Source: Pseudomonadota bacterium | Lineage (GTDB): Bacteria > Pseudomonadota > Gammaproteobacteria > Burkholderiales > JAJZQI01 | DNA length: 34,390 nt | NCBI GenBank assembly: GCA_021847305.1 | Contig: JAJZTZ010000013.1 | Coordinates: forward strand, 1-34,390 | Direction: 5' to 3' | Shown here: in pieces, positions 24,988 through 32,730 of the stretch | How positions within the stretch are numbered: position 1 is the first letter of the stretch | How the letters are laid out: each line of letters opens with the position of its first letter | Notes under the pieces: model-generated | The model's input: only the letters and a program-made list of their open reading frames with translations | Database searches by the model: none | Told to the model about the DNA's origin: nothing | Made by a program: the position numbers and the translations under genes

Positions 24988-26268
24988 TTACAGGCTGGCG
25001 AACACCTTGTCTGCTGCTGCGACCGTCGCGGCGATATCAGCATCGCTGTGAGCTGCACTGACGAAACCGGCTTCGAACGCCGATGGAGCCAGATAGACGC
25101 CCTCATCCAGCATGGCATGAAAGAACCGGTTGAAGCGTTCGCGATCGCTGGCCATCACCTCAGCATAAGTCTGCGGGATGTGCGCAGCGAAATACAGGCC
25201 GAACATGCCGCCCACCGACTGGGCGCAGAAAGGTACGCCATGCCGTGCCGCGGCGGCGCTCAGACCCTCTGCCAGCTTGCCGGTCATCTGGCTGAGCTGG
25301 GTGTAAAAGCCCGGCTGCTGCACGATTTTCAGGGTTGCCAGGCCAGCCGCCACGGATACCGGGTTGCCGGACAGGGTGCCGGCCTGATAGACCGGACCGT
25401 TCGGCGCCAGCTTATCCATGATGTCGCGTCGACCGCCAAAAGCACCGACCGGCATGCCACCACCGATGACTTTGCCAAAGGTGGACAGGTCCGGCTTAAT
25501 GCCGAACAGGCCCTGGGCGCTGCTCAAGCCGACACGGAAGCCGGTCATGACTTCATCAAAAATCAGTACGCTGCCATGCTGGGTCGTGAGGTCACGCATG
25601 GCGGCAAGGAATTCCGGCGTCGGACGGATCAGGTTCATATTGCCGGCCACCGGTTCGACTATCACTGCGGCAATCTGGTCGCCGATCTGGGCGAAGGTAT
25701 CCGCCAGCTGCTGCGGGTTGTTGTAATCCAGCACCACGGTGTGCGCGGCAATTTCGGCCGGTACACCGCTGGAGCTGGGTTGGCCGAAAGTCAGGGCGCC
25801 TGAGCCGGCTTTCACCAGCAGGGAGTCGGCATGGCCGTGGTAGCAGCCTTCGAATTTGATGATCTTGGCACGCCCGGTGAAGCCGCGTGCCAGTCGGATT
25901 GCGCTCATGGTGGCTTCAGTGCCGGAACTGACCAGGCGTACCTGTTCCATGCTGGGAACCAGTTGGCACAGCAGTTCGGCGAAAGTCAGTTCGGCTTCGG
26001 TCGGGGCGCCGAAGCTCAGCCCGCGAGCGGCTGCCTGCTGCACCGCTGCGACCACATCCGGGTGAGCATGGCCGGCAATCAGCGGACCCCAGGAGCCGAC
26101 ATAATCCAGATAGGCTTTGCCGTCAGCATCCCAGACACGGGAACCTTCACCATGGGTAAAGAAACGCGGCGTGCCGCCAACCGAGCGGAAGGCGCGCACG
26201 GGGGAATTGACGCCGCCGGGGATCAGGGCTTGAGAGCGTTGAAAAAGGGTCTCGTTACGCGAAGTCAT
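24988..26268 (-). CDS. hemL: Glutamate-1-semialdehyde 2,1-aminomutase
   Basis: PLP enzyme making 5-aminolevulinate, entry to haem synthesis by the C5 route. It has 426 residues with N-terminal SLIPGG-type motif ([14 protein letters not shown]), [15 protein letters not shown] for phosphate binding, and catalytic lysine Lys266 in [16 protein letters not shown]. The ATG at 26268 is preferred to one two codons upstream because GAGGA lies six bases before it. It is the last gene of thiD-thiE-hemL, nine bases after thiE. Haem supply fits the local abundance of cytochrome c genes. Confidence 0.97.
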   Translation of the reverse strand: MTSRNETLFQRSQALIPGGVNSPVRAFRSVGGTPRFFTHGEGSRVWDADGKAYLDYVGSWGPLIAGHAHPDVVAAVQQAAARGLSFGAPTEAELTFAELLCQLVPSMEQVRLVSSGTEATMSAIRLARGFTGRAKIIKFEGCYHGHADSLLVKAGSGALTFGQPSSSGVPAEIAAHTVVLDYNNPQQLADTFAQIGDQIAAVIVEPVAGNMNLIRPTPEFLAAMRDLTTQHGSVLIFDEVMTGFRVGLSSAQGLFGIKPDLSTFGKVIGGGMPVGAFGGRRDIMDKLAPNGPVYQAGTLSGNPVSVAAGLATLKIVQQPGFYTQLSQMTGKLAEGLSAAAARHGVPFCAQSVGGMFGLYFAAHIPQTYAEVMASDRERFNRFFHAMLDEGVYLAPSAFEAGFVSAAHSDADIAATVAAADKVFASL

Positions 26269-26277
26269 ACACATTCC

Positions 26278-26904
26278 TCAGGCAAACAGTCGGACATATT
26301 CAAGTGCGCGCTGCTCCACGGAAGGAGCGTCGAACAGCGCGGAAATCACGGCGACGGCGTCGGCTCCCGCGCGGATAACGGCAGGGGCATTGGCTGTGGT
26401 AATGCCGCCGATAGCCACGATCGGGCAATCCAGCTCGCCGTGCGCACGGGTGAGCAAATCCAGCGGTGCCGCGCAGGCATCAGGTTTGGTCGCGGAGGGA
26501 AACATGCTGCCGAAGGCGACATAGTCCGCCCCCTGGGCACACGCCGAGCGGGCCAGATCAAGCTGGTTATAGCAGGAAACACCGATGATACTGTGCTGTC
26601 CGAGCAGGCCGCGCGCTTCTGACAGGCGGGCGTCGTCCTTGCCGATATGGACGCCATCGGCGCCAATCTGCAGGGCAAGCTCGACATCGTCGTTAATGAT
26701 CAAGGGCCGGGAAAAGCCACGGCACAGACGCAGCAGGGCAATGGCCTGCTCTGCCTGGCGCGCACGCGGCAGCAGTTTGTTGCGATACTGCACAACCGCG
26801 GCGCCGCCGTGCAGCGCCGCTTCCGTCAAGGCGCACAGGCGACCGGTGTCGCTGCATTCAGGGGTGATGGCGTACAGCCCTCGGATGGAGTCAGCCGGCT
26901 TCAC
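26278..26904 (-). CDS. thiE: Thiamine-phosphate synthase
   Basis: Joins HMP-pyrophosphate and the thiazole phosphate. It is a 208-residue TIM-barrel protein: LYAITPE at the N-terminus, VVQYRNKLLPRARQ (usual QYRxK), LIINDDVELAL, GADGVHIGKDDARLSEAR, YVAFGSMFPSATK and a C-terminal VAIGGITTANAPAVIRAGADAVAVISALF phosphate site. The start is a GTG at 26904 preceded by AGAGGAAA, overlapping the thiD end by 14 bases; an in-frame start further upstream would lie deep inside thiD and give a long unrelated extension. Pathway partner of thiD. Confidence 0.95.
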   Translation of the reverse strand: MKPADSIRGLYAITPECSDTGRLCALTEAALHGGAAVVQYRNKLLPRARQAEQAIALLRLCRGFSRPLIINDDVELALQIGADGVHIGKDDARLSEARGLLGQHSIIGVSCYNQLDLARSACAQGADYVAFGSMFPSATKPDACAAPLDLLTRAHGELDCPIVAIGGITTANAPAVIRAGADAVAVISALFDAPSVEQRALEYVRLFA

Positions 26905-27733
26905 CCGTTTCCTCTTGCTGACGTGCCCAGAACAGCCGGTCGGGCAAATGCTGGCCCATGCCGGGACGGAAACCGGCGTTGAGTGCCTGCCAGGTGAATT
27001 CCTGTGCTTCCTTGACGGCGTCAGGGATATCCAGGCCGTGTGCCAGGGCAGAGGCCAGGGCCGAGGCAAGGGTGCAGCCGGAGCCATGATAGCTGCCTGA
27101 TAAGCGCGTCCAGGACAGGCTGCTGATGATCCCTTCGTCGCTGAACAGAGTGTTGATCACCTGCGGCGTATGTTCGTGGGTGCCGGTGATGAGGACGAAT
27201 TCGGCTCCCATGCCCAGCAGGCGCAACGCACATTCCTCCAGATCGGGGTCGTCATTCTCGTCGCCGTCTTCATCAATGGCGAGTCGACGCGCTTCCAGGC
27301 TGTTGGGTGTGAGAACTGTGGTTTGTGGAATCAGCAGTTCCCGCATGGCCGAAATCATGTCTTCCGATGACAGGTCGTCTCCCCTGCCGGATGCCAGCAC
27401 CGGATCAAGTACGACCGGCACGTCAGGGTAGTCGGCAATGACTTCGGCAATGGCAGCCATGACCTCGACGCTGCCGACCAGGCCGATCTTGAATGCGTGT
27501 ACCGGTACATCCTCAAGGATGGTACGGGCCTGCTCGGCCACCAGATCGGCATCCAGGGGTTGCACCAGTTCGACGCCAACAGTGTCCTGCACAGTAATGG
27601 CGGTGACAACGGACAAGGGATGGCAGCCCATGCTGGCAATGGTCAGGACATCGGCTTGCAGTCCTGCGCCGGAACTGGGGTCGGTCGCGGCAAAGGTAAG
27701 AACAAAGGGAGGCTGGCTGGGTTGGTCTGGCAT
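26891..27733 (-). CDS. thiD: Hydroxymethylpyrimidine / phosphomethylpyrimidine kinase
   Basis: Phosphorylates HMP and HMP-P in thiamine synthesis (ribokinase fold). It has 280 residues with DPSSGAGLQADVLT (18-31), VVLDPVLASGRGDDL (107-121), TPNSLEA (142-148) and catalytic GSGCTLASA (217-225). An acidic insert, DEDGDENDDPDLEE (154-167), follows the NSLEA motif and is absent in E. coli ThiD as I recall it. Transcribed divergently from the rubredoxin gene across a 72-base gap. Confidence 0.95.
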   Translation of the reverse strand: MPDQPSQPPFVLTFAATDPSSGAGLQADVLTIASMGCHPLSVVTAITVQDTVGVELVQPLDADLVAEQARTILEDVPVHAFKIGLVGSVEVMAAIAEVIADYPDVPVVLDPVLASGRGDDLSSEDMISAMRELLIPQTTVLTPNSLEARRLAIDEDGDENDDPDLEECALRLLGMGAEFVLITGTHEHTPQVINTLFSDEGIISSLSWTRLSGSYHGSGCTLASALASALAHGLDIPDAVKEAQEFTWQALNAGFRPGMGQHLPDRLFWARQQEETGEAG

Positions 27734-27742
27734 GTACGCTGC

Positions 27743-27774
27743 GCGTGACGAATATCACGCAAGTTGCTTAAAAT
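27743..27774 (+). promoter_or_regulatory. Possible rubredoxin promoter with dyad
   Basis: A perfect inverted repeat GCGTGA-N6-TCACGC (27743-27760) lies in the thiD/rubredoxin divergent gap. GTGACG (27745-27750) and TAAAAT (27769-27774) form a weak -35 and good -10 with 18-base spacing, so the dyad overlaps the -35 region. Confidence 0.35.
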
Positions 27775-27805
27775 AGAGTATTCATTCTACCTGAAAAGAT
27801 TTGAA

Positions 27806-27988
27806 ATGAGCGAAAACACAAGTTACAAATGCTGGTTATGCCTGATCTGCGGGCTGATCTATGATGAAGAAAAAGGTTGGCCGGAAGATGGTATTGCGCC
27901 GGGAACCCGTTGGGAAGATGTGCCGGTGAACTGGACCTGTCCTGATTGCGGTGCCCGCAAGGATGATTTCGAGATGATAGAGATCTGA
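27806..27988 (+). CDS. Rubredoxin
   Basis: A one-iron electron carrier of 60 residues. Cys12-X2-Cys15 in CLICG and Cys45-X2-Cys48 in CPDCG form the Fe(Cys)4 site; [21 protein letters not shown] is the classic signature. An extra Cys9 lies near the first pair. The ATG at 27806 gives the usual length; earlier in-frame codons add a tail not seen in the family. It is a plausible partner for the rubredoxin-less rubrerythrin about 13 kb away, although the conserved thiD-thiE-hemL neighbourhood gives no direct support for that. Confidence 0.96.
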   Translation: MSENTSYKCWLCLICGLIYDEEKGWPEDGIAPGTRWEDVPVNWTCPDCGARKDDFEMIEI

Positions 27989-28016
27989 TCATGCCTTGCT
28001 GCGCGGCAAGGAAAAG

Positions 28017-28045
28017 AAAAAGGCCAGGAAATTCCTGGCCTTTTT
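28017..28045. terminator. Bidirectional Rho-independent terminator
   Basis: A-run, stem GGCCAGGAA / TTCCTGGCC with a one-base centre (a short loop will form by opening the top pairs), then five T. It separates convergent rubredoxin and the PstS-like gene. Confidence 0.92.
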
Positions 28046-28060
28046 GCATCTAACGCAGAG

Positions 28061-28978
28061 TTACTCCAGCTTGCCCAGCTGGCGGCTGATCAGGTCGGCC
28101 GGCAACGGCACATAACCGGCCGCCGAGACAGCTGCCTGACCCTGGGGCGACAGGCCGGTCTTGAGCAGCTCTACTACCGCGCTGTTAATGCTGCCGCTCT
28201 TGGGTTTGTTGATATACAGGTAGAGATAATGCTGCAGTTTGTAGCTGCGGTCCTGTACCGTCTGGACAGTCAGCGGCACGAACTTTTCTCCGCCCTTCTT
28301 GATTGGCAACGCCTTGAGGCTGCTGCTCGGGTCGAAGCGGCTGAAACCGAGGCCAAATTTGTCTTTGGCAATGGCGCCAACCAGCTGGCCATGATTCATT
28401 TCCTTCATATCCGAATTCATGTTGTCACGGCACAGGAAGGTGCGGTTGAAGAAGTCACGCACCGGCGATTTGTTGTCATGGCCGTACAGGTTGATGCGCG
28501 CGTTTTTCCATTCATTGCCCAGGCCAAGCTGGCCCCAGGTTTTGATCCGGTCTTGCCAGTTGCAGCCGTGATTGGCGGCGAAAATATCTTCGATTTGGTC
28601 AAGGTCCAGACCCGGCAGCGGATTAGCCGGATTGACATAGAGTGCTACCGGTTCAATGGCGACGACAATGGCGGTGGGGTAATAGCCGAACTGGCGGATA
28701 AACAGCTCCAGTTCATCGTTGGACATTTCCCGGTTCATCGCCGCCACATCGGCCCGTCCCTGAACCAGGGCCTTGGGGCCAACGCTGGTGCCGGGGGAGG
28801 AAATGTTGACGTCCACCTTGCCGGCCAGGCCTGCCGCCCATTGTTTCATGAAGGGTTCGAGCGTGTTGGAGCCGACGACGTTAACGGTTCCGGCAGATGC
28901 GGACAAAGCCGTCAGCAGCAGGGCTGCGGAAGCGAATAAATTAAAAATCCGGCGCGGCAGCCGGTAGCGGTTGTTCAT
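28061..28978 (-). CDS. PstS-like periplasmic substrate-binding protein (orphan)
   Basis: A protein of 305 residues with a signal peptide (about 1-29, ending SASA) and the type II periplasmic-binding fold seen in phosphate-binding PstS: VNVVGSNTLEPFMKQW (33-48), SPGTSVGPKALVQGRADVAAMNRE (61-84) and NHGQLVGAIAKDKFGLGFS. It lacks the pstCAB transporter genes in the window. Cys139 and Cys183 could form a disulfide. The ATG at 28978 follows a GGAGGGGG run; a GTG six bases upstream is an alternative. It may bind phosphate or another oxyanion for signalling or adhesion rather than uptake; the ligand is not known. Confidence 0.85.
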   Translation of the reverse strand: MNNRYRLPRRIFNLFASAALLLTALSASAGTVNVVGSNTLEPFMKQWAAGLAGKVDVNISSPGTSVGPKALVQGRADVAAMNREMSNDELELFIRQFGYYPTAIVVAIEPVALYVNPANPLPGLDLDQIEDIFAANHGCNWQDRIKTWGQLGLGNEWKNARINLYGHDNKSPVRDFFNRTFLCRDNMNSDMKEMNHGQLVGAIAKDKFGLGFSRFDPSSSLKALPIKKGGEKFVPLTVQTVQDRSYKLQHYLYLYINKPKSGSINSAVVELLKTGLSPQGQAAVSAAGYVPLPADLISRQLGKLE

Positions 28979-29068
28979 ATACACGCCCCCTCCTCAAGGG
29001 TTGTAATCGTTGACATTGCAGCCGTGATTCCGTTTTGTTCAGGTATTGTTTCTTATATAGGTATTTAC

Positions 29069-29096
29069 GTGTCACGTTTTTATTATAAAATGACAC
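29069..29096. promoter_or_regulatory. Inverted repeat with TATAAA upstream of pilG
   Basis: GTGTCA (29069-29074) and TGACAC (29091-29096) flank an A/T-rich centre containing TATAAA (29084-29089), which could serve as a -10 about 55 bases before pilG. The partial symmetry extends inward through TTTTAT / ATAAAA with three extra bases on one arm. No good -35 is visible. Confidence 0.3.
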
Positions 29097-29144
29097 AGCA
29101 GAATTCTGCACGCGAAAACGGAACAATAATATCCAGGAGGAGCG

Positions 29145-29540
29145 GTGGCTGAAACAAATCTGCAAACAGGCACCAAAGTCATGGTAATTGACGACAGCAA
29201 TACCATTCGCCGTAGCGCCGAGATATTCCTGCTCAAGGCAGGTTGTCAGGTTGTACTGGCGGAGGATGGTTTTGATGCGCTGGCGAAGATTGCCGACCAT
29301 CAGCCGGATATCATCTTTGTCGATATCATGATGCCGCGGCTGGATGGGTATCAGACGTGCGCCTTGATCAAAAAAAACAGCAAATTCAAGGATACTCCGG
29401 TAGTAATGCTTTCCTCCAAGGACGGTCTGTTTGATCGTGCCCGCGGCCGCATGGTCGGTTCGGACGAATATCTGACCAAGCCGTTTACCAAGGACAGTCT
29501 GCTTGAAGCAGTAGGCAAGCATACCCGGCAGTCGGCCTGA
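29145..29540 (+). CDS. pilG: Single-domain response regulator PilG
   Basis: CheY-like receiver of the type IV pilus (Pil-Chp) chemosensory pathway, thought to promote pilus extension in Pseudomonas. It has 131 residues with acidic pair Asp16/Asp17, phosphoacceptor Asp60 (FVDIMMPRLDGYQ) and Lys112 (EYLTKPF). The N-terminal nine-residue lead (MAETNLQTG) is typical of PilG. The start is a GTG after AGGAGG. It is first in a pilG-pilH-pilI-pilJ-chpA operon. Confidence 0.92.
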   Translation: MAETNLQTGTKVMVIDDSNTIRRSAEIFLLKAGCQVVLAEDGFDALAKIADHQPDIIFVDIMMPRLDGYQTCALIKKNSKFKDTPVVMLSSKDGLFDRARGRMVGSDEYLTKPFTKDSLLEAVGKHTRQSA

Positions 29541-29578
29541 ACATACAGAACACAATAAATAAAGACAAGGAGTTGGGT

Positions 29579-29944
29579 ATGGCGATTAACAAAATTCTGG
29601 TGGTGGATGATTCCCCGACCGAGCGTCATGTCATGCAGCAGTTTCTGGTGAAGAACGGCTTTCAGGTCGTCATGGCGGAAACCGGCGAGGAAGGCATGGA
29701 AAAAGCCAAACTGGAAAAGCCCGATCTGATCATCATGGATGTGGTGATGCCGGGGCTGAACGGTTTTCAGGCCACTCGAGCGATCAGCAAGGAAGAATCG
29801 ACCAAAGATATCCCGGTTATCCTCTGTACCACAAAAAATCAGGAAACCGACAAAGTCTGGGGAATGCGGCAGGGCGCACGCGACTACGTAGTCAAGCCTG
29901 TCGACCAGGAGGCGCTGTTGCAAAAAATCCGTTCTCTGGGATGA
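29579..29944 (+). CDS. pilH: Single-domain response regulator PilH
   Basis: A second CheY-like protein of 121 residues, thought to act with PilG to control retraction or act as a phosphate sink. Asp10/Asp11, phosphoacceptor Asp54 (LIIMDVVMPGLNGFQATR) and Lys106 (DYVVKPV) are intact. The ATG at 29579 follows AAGGAG; a TTG two codons upstream is not needed. It is separated from pilG by 38 bases. Confidence 0.92.
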   Translation: MAINKILVVDDSPTERHVMQQFLVKNGFQVVMAETGEEGMEKAKLEKPDLIIMDVVMPGLNGFQATRAISKEESTKDIPVILCTTKNQETDKVWGMRQGARDYVVKPVDQEALLQKIRSLG

Positions 29945-30012
29945 GACACCTTTACCGACAGCGCTGAGGAGGGCTGCCGGTATTTCCTGACAGAATCCAG
30001 ATAGGCGACCAG

Positions 30013-30525
30013 ATGGCCAAACGTATCAGCCTGCGCGAATTTCAACAACACGTAACGGCACGACTGCAAGACCTGGCGACGACACAGGCAGCCGCTACGC
30101 GGCTCGGCTTGCGGGTCGGCACAGAAAACTGGCTGGTGATGCTGACCGATATCAGCGAAGTCATGCCTGTGCCGATGCTGGCGCAGACGCCCATGACGCA
30201 CAATTGGTTTCGCGGTGTGGCGAACGTGCGCGGTACCCTTGTTGCCGTGTCTGATCTGTCCGGCTTTGCCGGGGGTGAGCTGGCGCCGGTCAATATGGAC
30301 ACGCGTATCGTCCTGGCGCATCCGAAATACGGCGTTAATGCGGGCTTGATGGTCAGCCGCATGCTGGGTTTACGTAACCCGGAGAACTTTACCCGTTTGC
30401 CGGACAGCGAGTGCCGGCATGCCTGGGAGTCGGCTGTTTACGAGGATGAACAGGGCAATCGCTGGCGCGAACTGAATATTCCGGTACTGGTAGCACAGGA
30501 AGAGTTTTTGAACATCGGTCGATAG
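30013..30525 (+). CDS. pilI: CheW-like adaptor PilI
   Basis: A 170-residue CheW-domain scaffold connecting the receptor PilJ to the ChpA kinase. Family features are LGLRVGTENWLVMLTDISEVMPVP, WFRGVANVRGTLVAVSDLSGF (the CheW NxRG-type core) and a C-terminal LNIPVLVAQEEFLNI. Its N-terminal helix (about 1-30) is longer than plain CheW. Gaps are 68 bases from pilH and 59 to pilJ. Confidence 0.92.
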   Translation: MAKRISLREFQQHVTARLQDLATTQAAATRLGLRVGTENWLVMLTDISEVMPVPMLAQTPMTHNWFRGVANVRGTLVAVSDLSGFAGGELAPVNMDTRIVLAHPKYGVNAGLMVSRMLGLRNPENFTRLPDSECRHAWESAVYEDEQGNRWRELNIPVLVAQEEFLNIGR

Positions 30526-30584
30526 CCGTTTGGGGAGCATGTGCCTGCGGTCCGAGGGCATAACTGAATCAAGGAATAGCAATA

Positions 30585-32717
30585 ATGGCCTTTAAATTAA
30601 AGATGCCGAGTTTTACCTTCAGCAGCAGTAAAAAAATGCAGGATCGCAGCACGGTGTTGCATACCACCATGATTCTCGAAGGGCTGCGCAAGATTTCCGG
30701 CAAGGAGCCGATCAAGCTGCCGGTTATCGGTGATATGCCGGCCGAGAAGCAGCAGGTCACCCTGCTCGGCTCAATGCTGGTGTTCATTGCCCTGGCGGCC
30801 GGCACGCTGATCTACAACACCATCCAGGTAGGGCATAAAACCGAATACCTGACGACATCGACCGAGATGCAGATGCTTTCGCAGCGTATTGCCAAGGGTT
30901 CGCAGCAGGCGGTACTGGGTAACTCGGTTGCTTTCCAGCAGCTGAAGGAAAGCGAAAATAAATTCGAAAGTAACCTCAAACGCCTGAAAGAAGGTGGGGA
31001 CGGCCTGCCGCCTTCGCCGCGCAGCATTCAGCCGATGCTGCAGGACCTCGATACCCAGTGGGCGCCGTCGGAAAAAGGCGTGTATCAGATTCTTGCCAAC
31101 GAGAAAAAGCTGGTCGAACTGAACCGAGGCGTGGCGGCAATTAACGCCAACAACATTCCCCTGCTGGAGTTGACCGAGCAGATGCTGGCACTGCTGACTC
31201 AGTCCGGCGCACCGGTGCGCGAAGTGTCGCTGGCCTCGCAGCTGGTAATGTTGACCCAGCGGATGGCGAAAAACGCCAACGCGTTGGTATCCAGTGACGT
31301 AATCGATCCGGAATCTGCGTTCTTGCTGGGTAAAGATACCAATACCTTCCGCGACGTGGTAAATGGTTTGATGAACGGCAGCGACGAATTGCGTCTTAGC
31401 GCGATCAAGGACCCGGATACGCGCGACAAGCTGCAGGAACTCGACGATCTGTTCAAGGATTTTGAGGCCAACGTAAACAACACGCTGCAGAACATGCAGG
31501 AACTGGTGAACTCCAAGCAGGCAGCGCGGACCATTTTTATCGGTTCCGACGGTATTCTGGCCGCAACCCAGAAACTGACTGGCGCGTATGAAGAGACTGG
31601 TAAGCTGGTGGGCGGTTGGCTGGCACTGGTGTTCGGTTTGCTGGCGCTGGCTTCGCTGGTATTGCTGGGCATGGTGAACGTGAACGAGGTGAAGCGCCGC
31701 GCGTTCCTGAGTGAGCAGGAAAACAAGCGTAACCAGGAAGCTATTTTGCGGCTGCTGAACGAAATGGGCGATCTGGCGGAAGGTGACCTGACCGTGAAGG
31801 CCAGTGTGACCGAGGACATTACCGGTGCCATCGCCGACTCCATCAACTACACCATTGACGAGCTGCGCGCCCTGGTAAACGGTATTAACCGCGCAACCGA
31901 ACAGGTAACGCGGGCATCGGAACAAGCGCAGCGCATTTCCGGTGAACTGCTGCAGGCGGCGCAAAAACAGTCGGAAGAAATTCAGGAAACCAGTGCCGCG
32001 GTTGAGCGCATGGCCCAATCAATTACCGAAGTATCGCAAAACGCGGATGAATCCGCCCGCGTGGCGCAGCAATCGCTGGATGCCGCCGAAAAAGGCACCC
32101 AGGCGGTACAAAACTCCATTTCCGGTATGAATGAGATTCGCGAGCAGATTCAGGAAACCGCGAAGCGGATCAAGCGGCTGGGCGAATCGTCCCAGGAAAT
32201 TGGCGAGATCGTGGAGCTGATTTCCGACATTACCGAGCAGACCAACGTACTGGCGCTGAATGCGGCGATTCAGGCGGCATCAGCCGGTGAAGCGGGCCGC
32301 GGTTTTACCGTGGTGGCCGAGGAGGTGCAGCGACTGGCGGAACGTTCCGCCGAGGCGACGAAACAGATCGGTGCGATTGTGAAGACCATTCAGACCGATA
32401 CCCAGGATGCGGTAGCGGCGATGGAGCGCAGTACCCAGGGTGTGGTGGAAGGAGCCAAGCTGTCCGACGCGGCAGGTCAGGCTCTGGCCGAGATCAGTCA
32501 GGTATCGGTCAACCTCGCCGGACTGATTGAGACCATTTCCCAGGCCAGCCGGGCGCAGACTGAAGCGGCGACCCGCGTGGTATCGAACATGCAGGAAATT
32601 CAGAACATTACAACTCAGACTACAGAAGGGACCAAACAAACCGCCAGTTCCGTAGGTCAATTGACCGAGTTGGCAGCTGAACTGAAGGGTTCGGTAGCAG
32701 GTTTCAAACTGTCCTGA
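30585..32717 (+). CDS. pilJ: Methyl-accepting chemotaxis transducer PilJ
   Basis: A type IV pilus chemoreceptor of 710 residues. A cytoplasmic N-terminal stretch precedes helix one (about 57-79), then a periplasmic region with two PilJ-type helical segments ([19 protein letters not shown], about 94-112; [19 protein letters not shown], about 218-236). Helix two is near 341-364, then HAMP (about 365-430) and a long coiled-coil signalling domain with hairpin tip [20 protein letters not shown] (about 551-570). No C-terminal CheR-tethering pentapeptide is evident. AAGGAAT precedes the ATG. Confidence 0.93.
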   Translation: MAFKLKMPSFTFSSSKKMQDRSTVLHTTMILEGLRKISGKEPIKLPVIGDMPAEKQQVTLLGSMLVFIALAAGTLIYNTIQVGHKTEYLTTSTEMQMLSQRIAKGSQQAVLGNSVAFQQLKESENKFESNLKRLKEGGDGLPPSPRSIQPMLQDLDTQWAPSEKGVYQILANEKKLVELNRGVAAINANNIPLLELTEQMLALLTQSGAPVREVSLASQLVMLTQRMAKNANALVSSDVIDPESAFLLGKDTNTFRDVVNGLMNGSDELRLSAIKDPDTRDKLQELDDLFKDFEANVNNTLQNMQELVNSKQAARTIFIGSDGILAATQKLTGAYEETGKLVGGWLALVFGLLALASLVLLGMVNVNEVKRRAFLSEQENKRNQEAILRLLNEMGDLAEGDLTVKASVTEDITGAIADSINYTIDELRALVNGINRATEQVTRASEQAQRISGELLQAAQKQSEEIQETSAAVERMAQSITEVSQNADESARVAQQSLDAAEKGTQAVQNSISGMNEIREQIQETAKRIKRLGESSQEIGEIVELISDITEQTNVLALNAAIQAASAGEAGRGFTVVAEEVQRLAERSAEATKQIGAIVKTIQTDTQDAVAAMERSTQGVVEGAKLSDAAGQALAEISQVSVNLAGLIETISQASRAQTEAATRVVSNMQEIQNITTQTTEGTKQTASSVGQLTELAAELKGSVAGFKLS

Positions 32718-32730
32718 TTGGTAACAGATT

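Noticed and set aside
28061-28978. Start of a pst phosphate transport operon
   Set aside because: The gene ends at a terminator facing rubredoxin and no pstC, pstA, pstB or phoU follows.
30771-32018. 415-codon minus-strand frame opposite pilJ
   Set aside because: pilJ matches the chemoreceptor pattern throughout; the antisense frame has no motif or sensible start.
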